Shown here piece after piece: positions 1-12,099 of a stretch of 64,000 nucleotides of DNA. Below the pieces are notes generated by a model. It was not told where the DNA came from. It ran no database searches and worked only from the letters and a program-made list of their open reading frames with translations. Position numbers and translations under genes: made by a program. The stretch lies in NCBI GenBank assembly GCA_015680685.1, contig MNCI01034636.1:1019352-1083351 (forward strand), given 5' to 3'. Position 1 is the stretch's first letter. Every line of letters begins with the position of its first letter. Source of the stretch: Gnetum montanum (taxonomy: Eukaryota; Streptophyta; Gnetopsida; Gnetales; Gnetaceae).

Positions 1-321
1 TGGTAGATGCATTGTTTTCTTTTTGGTAAATTCCTATGGTTAAGACTTTAACTCTTGTTCCAAATCACATTCCTGGAGCCTATGGACTCTTTGAATGAGG
101 GTTTGTTAGGGCGTTAAGGGCATGAGCCTGCTTTGGGGAGGACCCACTGACATTCCTATTTGGAGCATTAGTTAAATTCTTTTCCTTAACATTTTGCAAT
201 TAATTTTATTTTGTTCATTTCCATCTTGACATCCATTTCATCGATGCCATAGTTGTCCCTTTTTATCTATCTTTCTTACTCCTTTTCCTTCTCCATTCTA
301 ACGCTACCAGAGGTTCGTGAT

Positions 322-333
322 TAGTCATGGGGA
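322..333 (+). other. Polypurine-tract-like motif upstream of the accessory ORF in A
   Basis: AGTCATGGGGAT lies about 150 bp before the mini-intron of element A. It resembles the true polypurine tract at 898-910 and sits where element E has an exact copy of its own tract. Confidence 0.45.
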
Positions 334-482
334 TACAGGGCCCGATTTTTTCAATTTTCTCCTAGCCCCAAATTTTTTGATTTCCTTCCTACCCCCTACC
401 CCTTCGGTAGTCATCATTACTATATCTCCCGATCCATATCAGCCATACCACAACTTAGCCAATGAACTTACACTGAAGCAAG

Positions 483-542
483 GTATCAATTACATGATGA
501 TTCATTTACCCTTGCTAATATAAGATTATGTTGTGTGTGTAG
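483..542 (+). other. Candidate 60-nt GT-AG mini-intron in element A
   Basis: The segment starts GTATCAATTA after AAGCAAG and ends GTGTGTGTAG directly before ATG at 543. A branch-like CTAAT lies about 25 nt before the acceptor. The same-length segment with conserved ends exists in E (57312-57371), and shorter or longer versions in C and B. Splicing itself is inferred. Confidence 0.55.
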
Positions 543-725
543 ATGACGATAATGCAATAATGGACTGGATCTGGAGGGAACACATGGAATGGAGCGGCGC
601 TAGAAGCAGCTATGCAAGGAGGAAGATCAATGGTGCGCTTATCGATGGACAACAGAAGGTGCAATCTTGGCGTTGGTAGCAGCAACACTTCTTTCTCTCT
701 CTCTCTTTCTTTCTCAGTTGCCAAC
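543..725 (+). pseudogene. Short accessory-ORF stub in element A
   Basis: ATG at 543 follows the mini-intron acceptor directly. The frame has one stop at codon 6 and then stays open for about 55 more codons, ending in a serine-rich tail. The middle part matches the equivalent position in element E (57311 downward). In B and C the same position carries a long coiled-coil ORF, so this is probably a reduced relic. No domain recognised; the function is unknown. Confidence 0.4.
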
Positions 726-897
726 TAAGGCCTGATGTCATTGTAATAAGGTGTTCACCCTTGTTGTCATGAACACCAGTTTTGTCAAGTCTTGTAATGA
801 TGATCCATTCACATGTCATCCCATTAGTTCCATTCCCCTCAATAATTCCATACCTTCCCGATATTATTATAAGGAACTCGAGGATGAGTTTTCATTC

Positions 898-910
898 AAT
901 CATGGGGGTA
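898..910 (+). other. Polypurine tract of element A
   Basis: AATCATGGGGGTA directly abuts the LTR start at 911. This is the usual plus-strand primer site position, and it corresponds to AGTCATGGGGGTA in element E. Confidence 0.75.
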
Positions 911-1859
911 TGATGAGATGCGATTCGCATGAGCCACGATATTGCAACCGCCGCGATATTGCGTTGTCCCTTGCAATGTCGCGTACGCGATATCACGATC
1001 CGCTGCCATATCTATAAATAAGAGGTAGCACTCCCCTTATTTCCCATCCTGGTCTAGAAGTAGGGAAAATCTGGTAGTTTTATCACTCTAGAGATAGAAT
1101 ATTTTCCATGTGCCTACAGTAGGAGTTCTAAAGTGAACGGATCTTTATTCGAGCAACATTTTACCTGAACACAAGTTGTGTACGACAATAAAGAGAATCT
1201 TTTGGGATAAACCTTGTAGTGCATGGAATAGGATTTTATTTATTGTTTTCTCTCTCACTCTTAAACTCCTAGAATGCAGAATGAGTATGACTTGATTACG
1301 AGCATCTAAGGTGACTGCTTGGTAACCCAGTGGCGTATCCAGGATCTACGCTTGGTAATCCCAGTGGTAGTCCCAGATGTGTACGGATAGTCAAAGAATC
1401 GGCTGCTCATCGCACTTAGGCTAGATAGATTCTCTCAACCCTTTCCTCCTAGTTAGGTGCCTCAGTACGACCACTTCGAGCACATGCATTACGCACGGTG
1501 ATCCCAGCAATGATTAGCGTTTGGTAGCCGTGGTTGCATCGGTTCAGGGTGTGTACGGTAAGTGGGAACGGATGCTAACGCTAGTTAATTTAGACTTAGT
1601 CATTAGTTAGAGTTAGTTAGTTTCTCAACCCTTCACCTCGATAGCATAGGAGAAAAACATAAAAATATATAAAATCATATACCTAAGACTTACTTAACCA
1701 TACACTGTGACAACCACAAGTAAGTCTGGGAAGACAATGAATGATTAACCCCAAGTGTTCCATGGGGCGTGTAGGCACTTAGTCTACGAAGGTCGACCGG
1801 ATCGCACGTGCTACGCTCGTTTCGTATGGTTGAGTGTAGGGGTACTTCGCCACTCATCA
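911..1859 (+). repeat. 3' LTR of element A
   Basis: It begins TGATGAG and ends CTCATCA, the same terminal inverted repeat seen in the LTRs of E. It contains GATATC/CGCG-rich palindromes at about 940-1000, then a TATA box at 1013, and a polyadenylation-like AATAAA further on. The body contains TGGTAACCCAGTGG/TGGTAATCCCAGTGG repeats also found in the other family LTRs. The length of 949 bp is close to the 976 and 1056 bp LTRs of E. Confidence 0.85.
1013..1020 (+). promoter_or_regulatory. TATA box in the LTR of A
   Basis: TATAAATA follows the GATATC/CGCG palindrome cluster. The same order occurs in the LTRs of E and C. Confidence 0.6.
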
Positions 1860-1866
1860 CACGCCT

Positions 1867-1884
1867 TGGTGCTATTGTTAAGAA
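1867..1884 (+). other. Decayed tRNA-Asp primer-site-like sequence after the LTR of A
   Basis: The 18 bases TGGTGCTATTGTTAAGAA align without gaps to TGGCGCCGTTGCCGGGGA, the intact primer site in E. All eight differences are C-to-T or G-to-A. It lies seven bases after an LTR that is preceded by a polypurine tract, so the LTR appears to be followed by a second internal region. This could be LTR-LTR recombination or insertion of A beside an older element. Confidence 0.45.
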
Positions 1885-2429
1885 CTTCACTTCGATACCA
1901 ACTCTCGTCTAGACCCCTCTCAACATGTTTACTCACTTGCTCTTTTTGCTAATCTTAGCACTGGCAGTCACACAGATGCACATAACATAATGAAAAATGT
2001 ATGCCGTAACAATGATAACATAGAGAGATATTTGAAACATAGTTTCACTGCTCATATTATTCACATTGCATTCACAGGAACATAGAGATACAAACAACAA
2101 AGCAACTAAGGGATGCTTGAAATCAAATAACTATTAGATGAGCTCCTTCGACTTTAATGCCTTTCAATAAACATAAGGCCTCCTTTTATAGGAGAAATGA
2201 AGCTCTACTAGTGCATGCCAACTTACAATACACTAGCTATAGGGATAACACTAACAAAGTGCATGCCAAGTCAAGGCACACTAGCTATAGGGACAACACT
2301 ATCAAAGTGCATGCCGACTTAGGATGCGCTAGCTACATAATAAGAAAAGATTATCTACTTTTCCTATAGATAAGTACAATTATCAGCATCATAGGCTAGG
2401 TACTATATATTACGGTTGACACACTAATT
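1885..2429. other. Non-coding stretch with a 48-bp tandem repeat
   Basis: No supported gene. At 2211-2336 a 48-bp unit beginning GTGCATGCCA is repeated about 2.6 times (starts at 2211, 2259, 2307), with GCTAGCTATAGGGA-like cores. The rest is AT-rich and unassigned. Confidence 0.6.
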
Positions 2430-5400
2430 ACTTATTCTTTGGAGTTTGAGCTATGATCAAATGAAGTTGCATTGTAACAAGAATTAGGATCTCCTAGAAG
2501 ATATAGGGTTTGGCTGTTTCCACCTTGAGTAGAGAGAAAGTAGATTTTAGAGTCCATTTGATGGAGGTGACGTGTTCTTGGGCATGAACCAGCTTTCCAA
2601 CAGTTCTTCTTTATATCATGAATATTACTTGTATAGATGTCTTGGAAAAAAGCAGATTCCCAAGCTAGTTCTAGTTTCTCTTTTTTTGGATAATAGATGT
2701 CAACAGATAGTAGGGAGTATATCCTTAAGTGATGAAATGCCATGAAGGATTGTAATATAGATAATCTCCATGTTGAGCATTTGTTTGATCATATACATGC
2801 TAGGAATAAGACCTTGAATATACTTGGGGAGAATGTCCAAATTTTGCCCACCAATCCTAGAAGCTATTATCAGGAGACAAATTTCCCCATGGGTTTATTT
2901 CAATTTTACAAACATGATACCTACTTGGTTGATAATAGGGCCAATGAAAAACTTGTGATTGCACTTGGTTTTGGCAATTCAATTGGCATAATTCTACAAA
3001 GGTGTTTGTTAAAATTTGGGGAAAAGTAGGTAGATGGAGAGAATATAAGTTTTTAACCTTTACCACTAAATATGGAGCTTGATGAGTTAGGACATGAAGG
3101 AATTCATAGAAAATACTCTTGTGAGAATGTCGAATCCTTTCCTGTTCTAGTGATGACATATAGGACTCCATGTTATGATAAGGACAAAGAAATCTAGAAG
3201 ATCTTAAGGACCATCCTTTAGCTTCTAATATATCTACAAAATTAAAAACTAGAATTAGTAGTATTAATTAATAACTTTTAATTAAAATGAAATTCTTTGT
3301 TTAAAAAGTCAACTAAGCTATCATTCTTTCTATTTATATATTTAGTAGAAAAATCAAAATTAGCTAGATAAAGTGCCTATCTAATTAGTTTAGTATGAGC
3401 TACCTTATTAAGGGATTTCATACTTAAATATTTATCAAATGTTTTAGATCACTTCTAACTATGAAGTTAGTGTTTTGTAAAAATAATCTAAATTTTTCTA
3501 TCCCTTTAACTATGGCAAGAAGTTCTTTATGAGTGCTGTGATAATTCTGTTGAGTGTCATTGAACTTGCCAGATGCATACCTATAGACCTTTACAACTTT
3601 GTCCTTTTCCTCTTTTAATGCTGCATTCAAAAACTCATAAGATGCATCAGTTTGAACTATGAGGGTTCCATCTGTGGGTAGTTGAAGTTTTGGAAGTTGG
3701 TTGCATTATTCTTCAAGTGTATGACAATGTTTATTTGTTCTTGTGTCTAGGGGGGAGGATTTTGGCCAAGTTGGTCATTGAGCAGCTTTCTATCTTTAGC
3801 CAAATGCTTATAAAAACTAGACACATAATTAATATAGTGTAAAAATCTTTGCAATTGTGTTTTGTCTCCCATCTCATTAGGTAATTTATTGATGGATTCA
3901 AGGATATGATCCTACAGTGACATGGTTCCTTGAGATATGTCGAGCCCTAAGAATTTGATAGAATCTTTGGTGATTTGCATTTTTCTTAGAGACAAAACCA
4001 ATCCATTTTTATCTATTAATTCAAAGAAAATACTTAGGTGCTCTAGATGTTATTATGGCATTTTGCTCAAAACTAATATATCATCAATATATACCATTAT
4101 AAAAGGATATGCTCTGAAGATTGCATCCATGGCTTTTTAGAAGGTAGAAAGAGCTATTTTAATCCCAAAAGGTAAAATAGTCCATTGATATAGACCTCTA
4201 GGTACTATGAAGGTCATTTTCCATCGGTCTTGTTCTTTCACCTGGATTTGCCAAAATCTTAATTTTAAATCAAACTTGGAGTACACATTGGTATGCAATA
4301 ATCTTTAGAATAAGTCATCCTTGCTAGGTATTGGGTGTTGTACCGACTTAATAAGTTCATTCAAAGGCTTATAATTTACAAAAAGCCTCTTCTTTCTATG
4401 CACTTGCCTTGCACGTTTGTTTACATGAAAGGTAGCACATGCAAACATACTATTACTAGATTGGATTAATCCTTTACCTAGTAACATTTTTATTTCTATG
4501 TTGCATTCCTTTTTGAGCAAAGGAGGCATTCCAATATGGTGTGATTTAGCCTTTATCTTTATGTTTTCTTTTAGTTCAATTTGACACCAATGATGATTCT
4601 TATTTCTAAAAAAAATCAGATAATCATGGGCTAGTGTTAGCAGTCATTTTTGGATTTCTTCAAATTGATCTTTTAATTTTTCCACACTATTAATTACCCA
4701 TGGTTTCTTTTCTAATTTTTTTGTTTAGGTTTTTGAAATCTTTGTCTATAGTAATTTATCCTTAGGAATCTATTGTTTGTTAATAAGATATAAGACCTAG
4801 CTATAGCATATGGTTCTAATGTTTCTAAATTATATGTACCTAATAGTAGATCATATGATCTCATATAATAATGGTATACTTCTATATGGATTATTTTCTT
4901 ATCATTGGTCTTAACTGGTATGAGGGCATGATATTCTAAGGGTTTTTTCTACATATTAAATGTGACAAATGTCTTTTCTTTCTTTTCCTAGAAATGTGAT
5001 GGAATAACATGCCATCTTGCTAATGATTTTTTAGCTTTGCTATCTATTAAGGCATCTACAAGATAAGACTTATAATTTTGGAACTTAATAGTAAATGTAC
5101 ATAAAGGTAAAGTTGATATTTTTATATTTTTATTTACTACACTTATAGGCATAGCATTAGTCTCTTCTTGATATTTTTGCCTTTGATAACTCTCTTCAAT
5201 TTGTTCAAGTTCTCCTAATTTGTTTGTTGCCCATTGGATGTACTTTTGTAATGGGGCTATTCTTTGCATTCTTAATAATGGTTCATTACGAGGAGGTATA
5301 GTCATCTCTTGTTTTCCTCTTTTTTCAAAACCATTCATGTCCTTTGCATCTGATCTTGGATCTATGCTTTGTCTGGATCTTGTTCCTCTTCTGGTTGGGA

Positions 5401-5750
5401 TTCCAAATATTTAAATAGTCATTCTTCTATCAAATAATGTTCCTCATCCAATTCTAGCATTTTTTCTTTGATCTTTCATCTTAAAGACATAATCTTGTTG
5501 ATATCATCTATGGAGGTTCTTTCTAATTGTGATTCTAATTGGCTTAATTTGGTTTTGATGATTTGATATGTTGGGTCATACTCTACAGGGTTAATGTTGC
5601 TTATATCAAAAGGTCTTTCCAATAATTATTTAGAGATAGTGGTTTCTGTAGGAGATCTTGGAGATCTAGCCAATGATTGAGTGGATTGTGATGTGGCTAT
5701 TCTATGATTCAGGTTGCAGTATAGGCTATCATGAAGAAAATTAATCATAA
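2430..5750 (-). pseudogene. Endogenous pararetrovirus (Caulimoviridae-like) polyprotein fragment
   Basis: Read on the - strand, the order is protease, reverse transcriptase, RNase H. The protease region (5040-5070) has a DSKA active-site remnant in place of the usual DSGA. The RT block at 4529-4305 contains FHVNK and VNYKPLN followed by PIPSKDDL, a signature of plant pararetroviruses rather than of LTR elements. An intact YIDD lies near 4080. The RNase H block at 3630-3424 contains YASGKFN and NYHSTHKELLAI. The segment upstream of the protease (to about 5750) and downstream of RNase H (3300-2430) is less clear. Many stops and frameshifts interrupt it and no LTRs flank it. It is an old, inactive integrated copy. 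The genus cannot be fixed by eye. Confidence 0.8.
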
Positions 5751-6520
5751 GATAGGAAAATCACTTTGTAGAGAAATCTGCCAAGAAAATAGATGGAAAA
5801 ACTATTCTAACCACTTTTTTTGCTCTATCTAGAAACTAATTTCTAACATATATTTCAAATTTGCATAATCAACAACAACCCTCAAATTGCATAATTACTC
5901 ATTTCTTTGAATTCGTAAGAACAATCACGGTATTTTAATTACAGAATGGATTTTAATAGTTACCATATGGAAATTGAAGGAAGAATGGGGTGTTATAATT
6001 ACCTATTAAATCTAAATGAAACTAAATGAATGATAATTATCAAGAAAGGTAATCCACATAAGTATTTGGCTCCTTATAGAGAGAGAAAACCCATTTAAGC
6101 ATCATCATCATTCTAGCCTTGTCCCAAGAAAATAGGATCAACTAAAAGAAGATCCATGTAAGCATCATCATCGTTCTAGCCTTGTCCCAAGAAAATGGGG
6201 TCAAATAAAAGAAGACCCATGTAACCTTCATAGAGAAATATGACACTTATCAACAGAGATGACCTGCATAAGTATTTAACTCCTTACTAAGAAAGGTGAC
6301 TCACATAAGCACCACAAAGATTATTAGAACATCCATTAAGAAGAAAACTCGTGTAGGCATTACTAATCCAAATTCAAAGCCAAATAATGCAAATACCAAA
6401 CTGTAATATATAATATAACAATTTTGCATAGGTAGTGTGGAGATGCATTCAAATCACTAAACAAAGCCAAACAGAGATTTAAAGCTTTAAGTAAATCAGC
6501 CAAATTAAGCTAAAGAGAGA
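5751..6520. other. AT-rich gap with a 63-bp direct duplication
   Basis: No gene seen. A 63-bp unit starting AAGCATCATCATC is repeated head to tail at 6097-6159 and 6160-6222, with looser relatives around 6050-6340. The stretch just before 6521 duplicates part of the LTR start (GCTTTAAGTAAATCAGCC at about 6484 and again near 6540), so the true 5' LTR boundary of element B may lie somewhat earlier. Confidence 0.55.
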
Positions 6521-7041
6521 TGCATTCAATTTTCTTTAATGCTTTAAGTAAATCAGCCAAATGAAGGTAAATTAAGCTAGATTAAATAGAAATTAATTAA
6601 GTACATAAGTATGACCACTTCAAGCATACACTTGGTGCTTGGTAATCCTAGTAACACTTAACGTTTGGTAACCTAGTAGCCTTAAATGTGTTAAGGATGT
6701 GTATGACAAGTGGGAACAAATGCTTATGTTAGGATTAGTTAAGTGTAACTAGTTAGATTAAATTAGTAATTTAATTAGTTTATTTGATTTATTATTCTTT
6801 ACTCTTAGGTAACTTATAACACAAAACAAAAAAAATGATAAAAATCATATGCCTCAGTTGCACTTAACCATACCTTTGCATTTCACAAGTGTAATTGGGA
6901 AGACAATGATTGCAACAGTTAGTTTCACTTCCTAGAGACTAGGGTGTTTAGAAGACTATAAGCCCATAAAATTTTATTGGATCATGTGTGAACACTTAGT
7001 GATTCATATGGTTGGACATAGGGTCTACTCATTGCTCATCA
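6521..7041 (+). repeat. 5' LTR of element B
   Basis: It matches 27195-27717 along its length, including GGTAACCTAGTAGC, an AT-rich TAATTTAATTAGTTTATTT tract and a GATAAAAATCATATGCC block. It ends GCTCATCA, as expected for the family, and is followed after one base by the primer site. The start is uncertain. Confidence 0.75.
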
Positions 7042-7042
7042 T

Positions 7043-7060
7043 TGATGCTATTGCTGGGGA
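7043..7060 (+). other. Primer binding site (tRNA-Asp) of element B
   Basis: TGATGCTATTGCTGGGGA differs from the intact site of E at five positions, all C-to-T or G-to-A. It lies one base after the LTR end. Confidence 0.75.
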
Positions 7061-7189
7061 CTTTTAGTTTGATAGGTGCATTGTTGAGGACTTGGTGAAT
7101 ATTATTTAAGATTGTTGGAATGAATCCTAAGGTCATAATCATTTAAAAAATTAATAATTATAATTATAATTTAAGCACACTAAATTTTT

Positions 7190-9640
7190 CTCTAATCCAA
7201 AATATCTTCTTTTTACAAGCATGATGATTCAAAACCTCCAATGTCCTAAGAATTCAAAGTGATGTACACTCATCCAGATGAGTTTGTACCTAATTTCACC
7301 TTCATCTTACATCAAGATGAGTAGTTGTGGTGGAGAGATATGGAGGGCAATGTTGTGTTGCCTCTTGACCAATCTATTCATGGGATGCTTCTTCAAACTC
7401 TTAAGAGGTTGGGCATCTAGGACCTCCATGATGAACAAGTTATGCAAGACCATGACTATCGGGACTACTATCCCACAGAAACATAACAAAAGTGAGATCA
7501 GCGTTAGGAGAAGTGCCATGAAGCTATGAAGGGAAAATGGTTCACAAACTCCTTGTTCCTGTTGAACCAAAATAACAATGAGGATCCTCTCTTTGGGGGT
7601 TTTCAACATGAAGATTCTCCACCCCTTGACATTGGTGATGGGGGCTTGAACCTAAATCTATAGTTCACTACCAACAATCTAGATTTAGACAAAAGTTGAA
7701 GTCAAGGTAGGGGCTTAGGCAAGCATCATGATGGTAGAAAACCTAATGATTATGGCCATGACAAGTAGAGAGAAGGTGGTAGAGACCATGGTGGTGGTAG
7801 TCCTCCTCCCTCTTCGTCCTCTTTATCTACATCTTCTTTTTCCACCTTTGAATCTGATCAAAATCATAAGGGAAAAAATCATGATGGAGGTGAATGGAAG
7901 AACCATGATCATAGGCCCTACCATGATTGAAAGTGTAGCAGGGGACATCATAGGCATCATCGAACTCATGATGATGATGAACCCTTATTGGCAACTCGAA
8001 GCATGCTAAACATTGCAAAGGTAGTAAGGATCCCAAATAGGCATATGAGAGATAGCAGAATCAAGTGGTTGGATATGAATAATATCCCTAGATTTGAGGG
8101 GAAATATAACTTAGATCTACAGATCCATATTCAAGCCTTTCATGATGCTTGTGCCTTGTAGAACATAAAAAATGATTGGCAGAAACTTAAGCTATTTCCT
8201 AGAACACTCATAAAAGAAGCAAAAAGTTGTTATCACTCATTGGAGCTAGAATCAATTTGTAGATGGAGTACGATGCTTGAGCTATTCAATGATAAATATT
8301 AGACATACTCTAGAGTGTCCAGTTTGAGAAAGAAAATGCAAGGCTAGGACAAGGAATACATAAACCCTTGGAGCCAACCATGGGTAGGTATTATTTCCTT
8401 TTGCACAAATGTCCTAGTCATGGTTGTTCTCAATAAAAGTAGCTTTGCCATATCATAGATGGGCTTTGATCTAAAATGAGGAGAGCTCTTGGGGTCTAAG
8501 CCTAAGGGAGACTGTTAGAACTAAGAGCCCATTAGATTTAAAGGATAATTGAGTAGGTTGCAAAAGAAAAAGTTGAGTTGAGAAAAGGGAAGGTGCTAAG
8601 GAGTATAATTAGGACCCTTCCATCAGAAAAAGGGATGTCCAATTCTATGACAATGAAGGGGAAGCACCACTTGATGAAGTGGTGTAGCGAAAAATCTTGC
8701 CAATTCAAAAATATATCAATAAAAGTTTAGCTAAGGTTGATAAAATGTGGGAATCTTTGGATGAAAAATTTTAGACTACCCTAATAATTGTAAAATAATC
8801 CAAAGAACAAGGTAGTGATCATGATCATAGGAGAAAGAAAGAAGCTAAATTTGCCTACCAAAGGGGAAAGGGCAAGGCTGCGACAATAAAAGAGGTTGTG
8901 GAGTCAGAATCAAATGATGATGGTGGGTGTGACATTTGCCAATATGAACATTCCAAGAGATGTTACCCTATTGTGTCACACTTATAGGAATCTAGGGTGT
9001 ATTATCTGAATCAGAAATTAGCATGAAGGCAAGCACCCAAAAGGTTACCTTATCTTAAAGGCAACGCAAGGTAGTTCCACCAACAACAATATGCTTATTA
9101 TCTAAGTGGAGCTCCACCCCAAACATATGAGTAGTATCAGCAGTGGGAACATCCACAGTCATGGGGGATGCCACCACCAAGGCAGTAGTACCCTTACAAG
9201 AACCTACATTTATATGGATACTATGTTTAGCAACCAATGTCTCAACATGACTCTTCTAGTCATGCTTCTTTTTAGCATCACTACTACCCTCCAGAGAATC
9301 ACAGAACTTATTCTCCATCTATTAGAGGGAAAACCCCATATCTTTATCACCCTTCCCATCCTTCAGCACATGATTTTTCATCCTTAAGCCAATTATCACA
9401 TGCTCCATCCATGCAGGGTGAAATTCCCCCATAGCTGTAGTAGCGTAATGCTACTAGGGTCATTAACTTATAGTTGGCTCCTCAGTTAAGAGGTTTGGAA
9501 CCCAGATCCTATAAAAGACCATTCTTCCAAATCAATAGCCCTACTAACTACTAAGCCCTTACCTACTTATGTGGTTGGTCACCTTGTATCTCCTTCATCC
9601 TCTACATCCATTTCTTTTGAGAGCCCTTTAAACCAAATGC
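7190..9640 (+). pseudogene. gag: gag of element B (decayed)
   Basis: The N-terminal part contains YTHPDEFVPNFTF, matching residues near 45-60 of the intact Gag-protease of E. Then come a low-complexity Ser/Pro/His-rich linker (about 7790-7960), the capsid-like segment (8020-8480, NNIPRFEG, HIQAFHDACAL, LKLFPRTL) and a zinc-knuckle-like motif at about 8930 (CDICQYEHSKRC). Many in-frame TAG/TAA codons and some frameshifts make it non-functional. Structural capsid protein of the element by homology. Confidence 0.8.
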
Positions 9641-10022
9641 TTCCCAAGGTCTTCATAGTTATGTTAACCCATGTTTTTCTAATTTGATCAAGACTAATAA
9701 CCTTCCTAGGAAAAGAGTTGATCCTGGAAATCCTCTCATATATTTGTAGATTGCTGAGAATGAGCCATGCAAGGCTCTTCTTGACTTAGGTTCTAGAGTT
9801 AATTTGATTTCTGATGAAATGTACAATGCTTGGAACCTACCTCCTCTCAAGAAGAGCAACATCCATTTAGAATTAGCAAATCAATCCATCAATATTCCTT
9901 TGGAACTAGTTGAGGACATTGTAACCAGTATCTTTGGGTGGTCGTATCCTGCTGATTTCTTAGTAATCAAAGTTTACAATTACAAGGGGAAGTTTCCAAT
10001 CATTATGAGTAGGGGTTGTTGA
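9640..10022 (+). pseudogene. Aspartic protease domain of element B
   Basis: The frame from 9804 carries MYNAWNLPPLKKSNI and GWSYPADFLVI, matching the protease of E almost word for word. The active site just upstream (about 9782) reads LLDLGSRVNLIS, so the usual D-S/T-G has become D-L-G. It is followed by FPIIMSRGC and a stop. The altered triad and the surrounding decay argue that it is inactive. Confidence 0.75.
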
Positions 10023-10599
10023 GCATTGTTGATGCACAAATGGGCATTAGAGATCTCTTTTTGGAAATTTTTAAGTAAAATGCATTCAAAAAGATTAAGA
10101 AGAAGTGAGTTCCATGGATTGTGTACAGTGATACAAGGTGAAAATATGTGCAAAAACTCTAGTCTATTAAAAGCATATCAATCAAAGCATGTAGATAGTA
10201 TGTAGATGAATCAAAAATCCAAAAGTGCCTATACACAGTAGCCACAAAACCTAAGGGTACCTAGTGGCTGATAGTTGATTCTAAGAGTAGCACACTTTGC
10301 ATGGAACCTACTCAAAGCTTAAATTATGCCTATGTTGAAGGCATGGATGAATTGGAGCAAGTTCATCTCCAACTCTCTGATGATGAACTTGATGATACCA
10401 ATTGGGGAGAGTTTAAGATCCCTAACAATTTCAAATAGGAATCCTTAGAGTTGAAAACTCTACCTATTGGCATGAAATATGCATTTTTGAAAAATGGCAA
10501 GCTAGTGATAATAAATGCTAACCTTGCTCTTAAGTAGAAAATGATGCTATTAAAGGTGGCCAAAAAATGGCCAAAAGCCTTTGCTTGGTCATATCCTAA

Positions 10600-11500
10600 A
10601 CTCATAAGGATGGATCATATTACATGCTAGCATTACATCTATACTGATCCAAGAATGAAGCCAAGGAGGCAGCCGTAGCGGCAGTTGAACCTCAAACTAA
10701 AACAGATCTTCAAAGAGGAAATTGAATAATTCCTCATGGTGGGGCTCATCTATCTAATTGCAGATAGAGAGTGGGTTAGCCCACTTGTAATTATGATAAA
10801 GAAAGATGGCAAGTGGTAGGTCTGTATCGATTTTAGGTTGTTAAACATGGTGACATTCAAAGATCATTTTTCATTGCCATTTATGAACTAGGTGTTGTAT
10901 ACTATTTCTGGGCATTGTTATTATAGCTTCCTAGATGGTTATAGTGGCTATAACCAAATTCAGATCACACTCAAGGATCAGGCCAAGATAACATTCACAA
11001 GTCATTGGGGAACTTTTGCATTAGTCTGTGTAATGGCCCTACAACTTTCCAATGCCTTGTCCTAAGTATTTTTTATTAGCAAATTGGTAGCTAGGTGGAA
11101 ATCTTTATGGATGACTTCTCCACTTATGGTGCTACATTCAAAAAAGCCCTAGACCGCCTTGAGCAAGTGCTTAAAAGGTGTGTGAAGACTAATCTTTGGC
11201 TCAATTGACAAAAAAGCCATCTCATGGTCTAGGAGGACATTGTGTTGGAGCACAAAATTCTTAAGCAAGGATTGAGATGAACCCTGAAAAGATTCAGATC
11301 ATCTAAGGAATAACTCACCAACCGAAAATCATTAAATATTTTCAGTTATTCCTTGGACACACTATCTACTACCGACGATTCATAGAGAATTTCTCTAAGA
11401 TCGTGAAACTATTGGTCAAGCTCATAAAGAAAGATGCTCCATTCATAGGGACTAAGAAATGCAGAAAGGAATTCTAGCAACTTAAAGAGAAGCTTGTAGA
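10600..11500 (+). pseudogene. pol: Reverse transcriptase of element B
   Basis: Blocks appear in family order: SPLVIMIKKDGKW and VCIDFRLLN (about 10780-10845), FLDGYSGYNQIQI (about 10930), the catalytic FMDDF with flanking VEI and STYG (about 11100), and YYRRFIENFSKIVK (about 11370). The GYSGYNQI and FMDDFS wording is that of Athila-type Ty3/gypsy RT. Several frame changes and TAG/TGA stops lie between the blocks. Confidence 0.8.
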
Positions 11501-11549
11501 GACTTCAATTCTATGAGCACCTAACTAGTCTTGTTCATTTCACATCATG

Positions 11550-11880
11550 AAGGATGCATGAAACTATGCCTTAGAAGTTATGCTTATACAAATGGATGAT
11601 TAAAAACATTCATATTACATCCATTGCACAATTCAAAGCATTGTGGATGCACAACTCAATTACACCACAATGGAGAAAGAGCTAATGACCATGGTATATG
11701 CTTTGTTGAAGTTCAAGTACTATGTGCTTGGATATAAGATGTTTGTGTGCACTGACCATAGTGCCATTTGCTTCATAATGAAGAAACCAATAGTAAGCCT
11801 CTATGTCATACGATGATTGGTGATTTTGTAAGGGTTTAATCTCATAATGGTAGACTGAAAAAGAAATAAGAATGTGGTTG
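11550..11880 (+). pseudogene. RNase H of element B
   Basis: The frame carries TTMEKELMTMVYALLKF, YYVLGYKMFVCTDHSAI and a trailing lysine-rich part, the conserved E and D blocks of retroviral-type RNase H. It sits directly between RT and integrase. No second RNase H is present, unlike element D. Confidence 0.75.
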
Positions 11881-12099
11881 TTGGTCACTTGTCTTAGTTA
11901 AGATGGGACAATAAAGAGGATGAGAGCCCACTCTTTGATCAATTTTCTAATGAATTCCTCCTTGCTAGTGCAATAAATGAATAAGTACATGTTGAACCAA
12001 AATGGTATGATGGCATCCTCACTTATATTCTCACTTAAGAGATGCCACAAGAGTTAGAAAACTAGAAGAAATAATAGTTTTTTCGTCATCCCAAATGCT

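Larger units (their letters stand above)
1..1859 (+). mobile_element. Element A: 3' part of an Athila-like Ty3/gypsy retrotransposon
   Basis: Bases 1-910 match, in reverse orientation, the 3' non-coding part of element E (about 57850-56928). Shared landmarks are a block reading GGGGAGGACCCAC near 140, a candidate mini-intron (483-542), a polypurine tract (898-910) and the LTR that follows. The gag and protease part and the 5' LTR lie outside the window, so size and target duplication cannot be checked; the five bases after the LTR are CACGC. Assignment to the Athila-like family rests on homology to E and B. Confidence 0.85.

Noticed and set aside
515-819. Small - strand ORFs in element A, with a matching + strand ORF in E (57122-57304)
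   Set aside because: They lie antisense to the element; their similarity is explained by the conserved sense-strand sequence of the accessory stub.
7728-8009. 93-codon Met-rich + strand ORF
   Set aside because: Wrong frame of the His/Asp-rich gag linker of element B.
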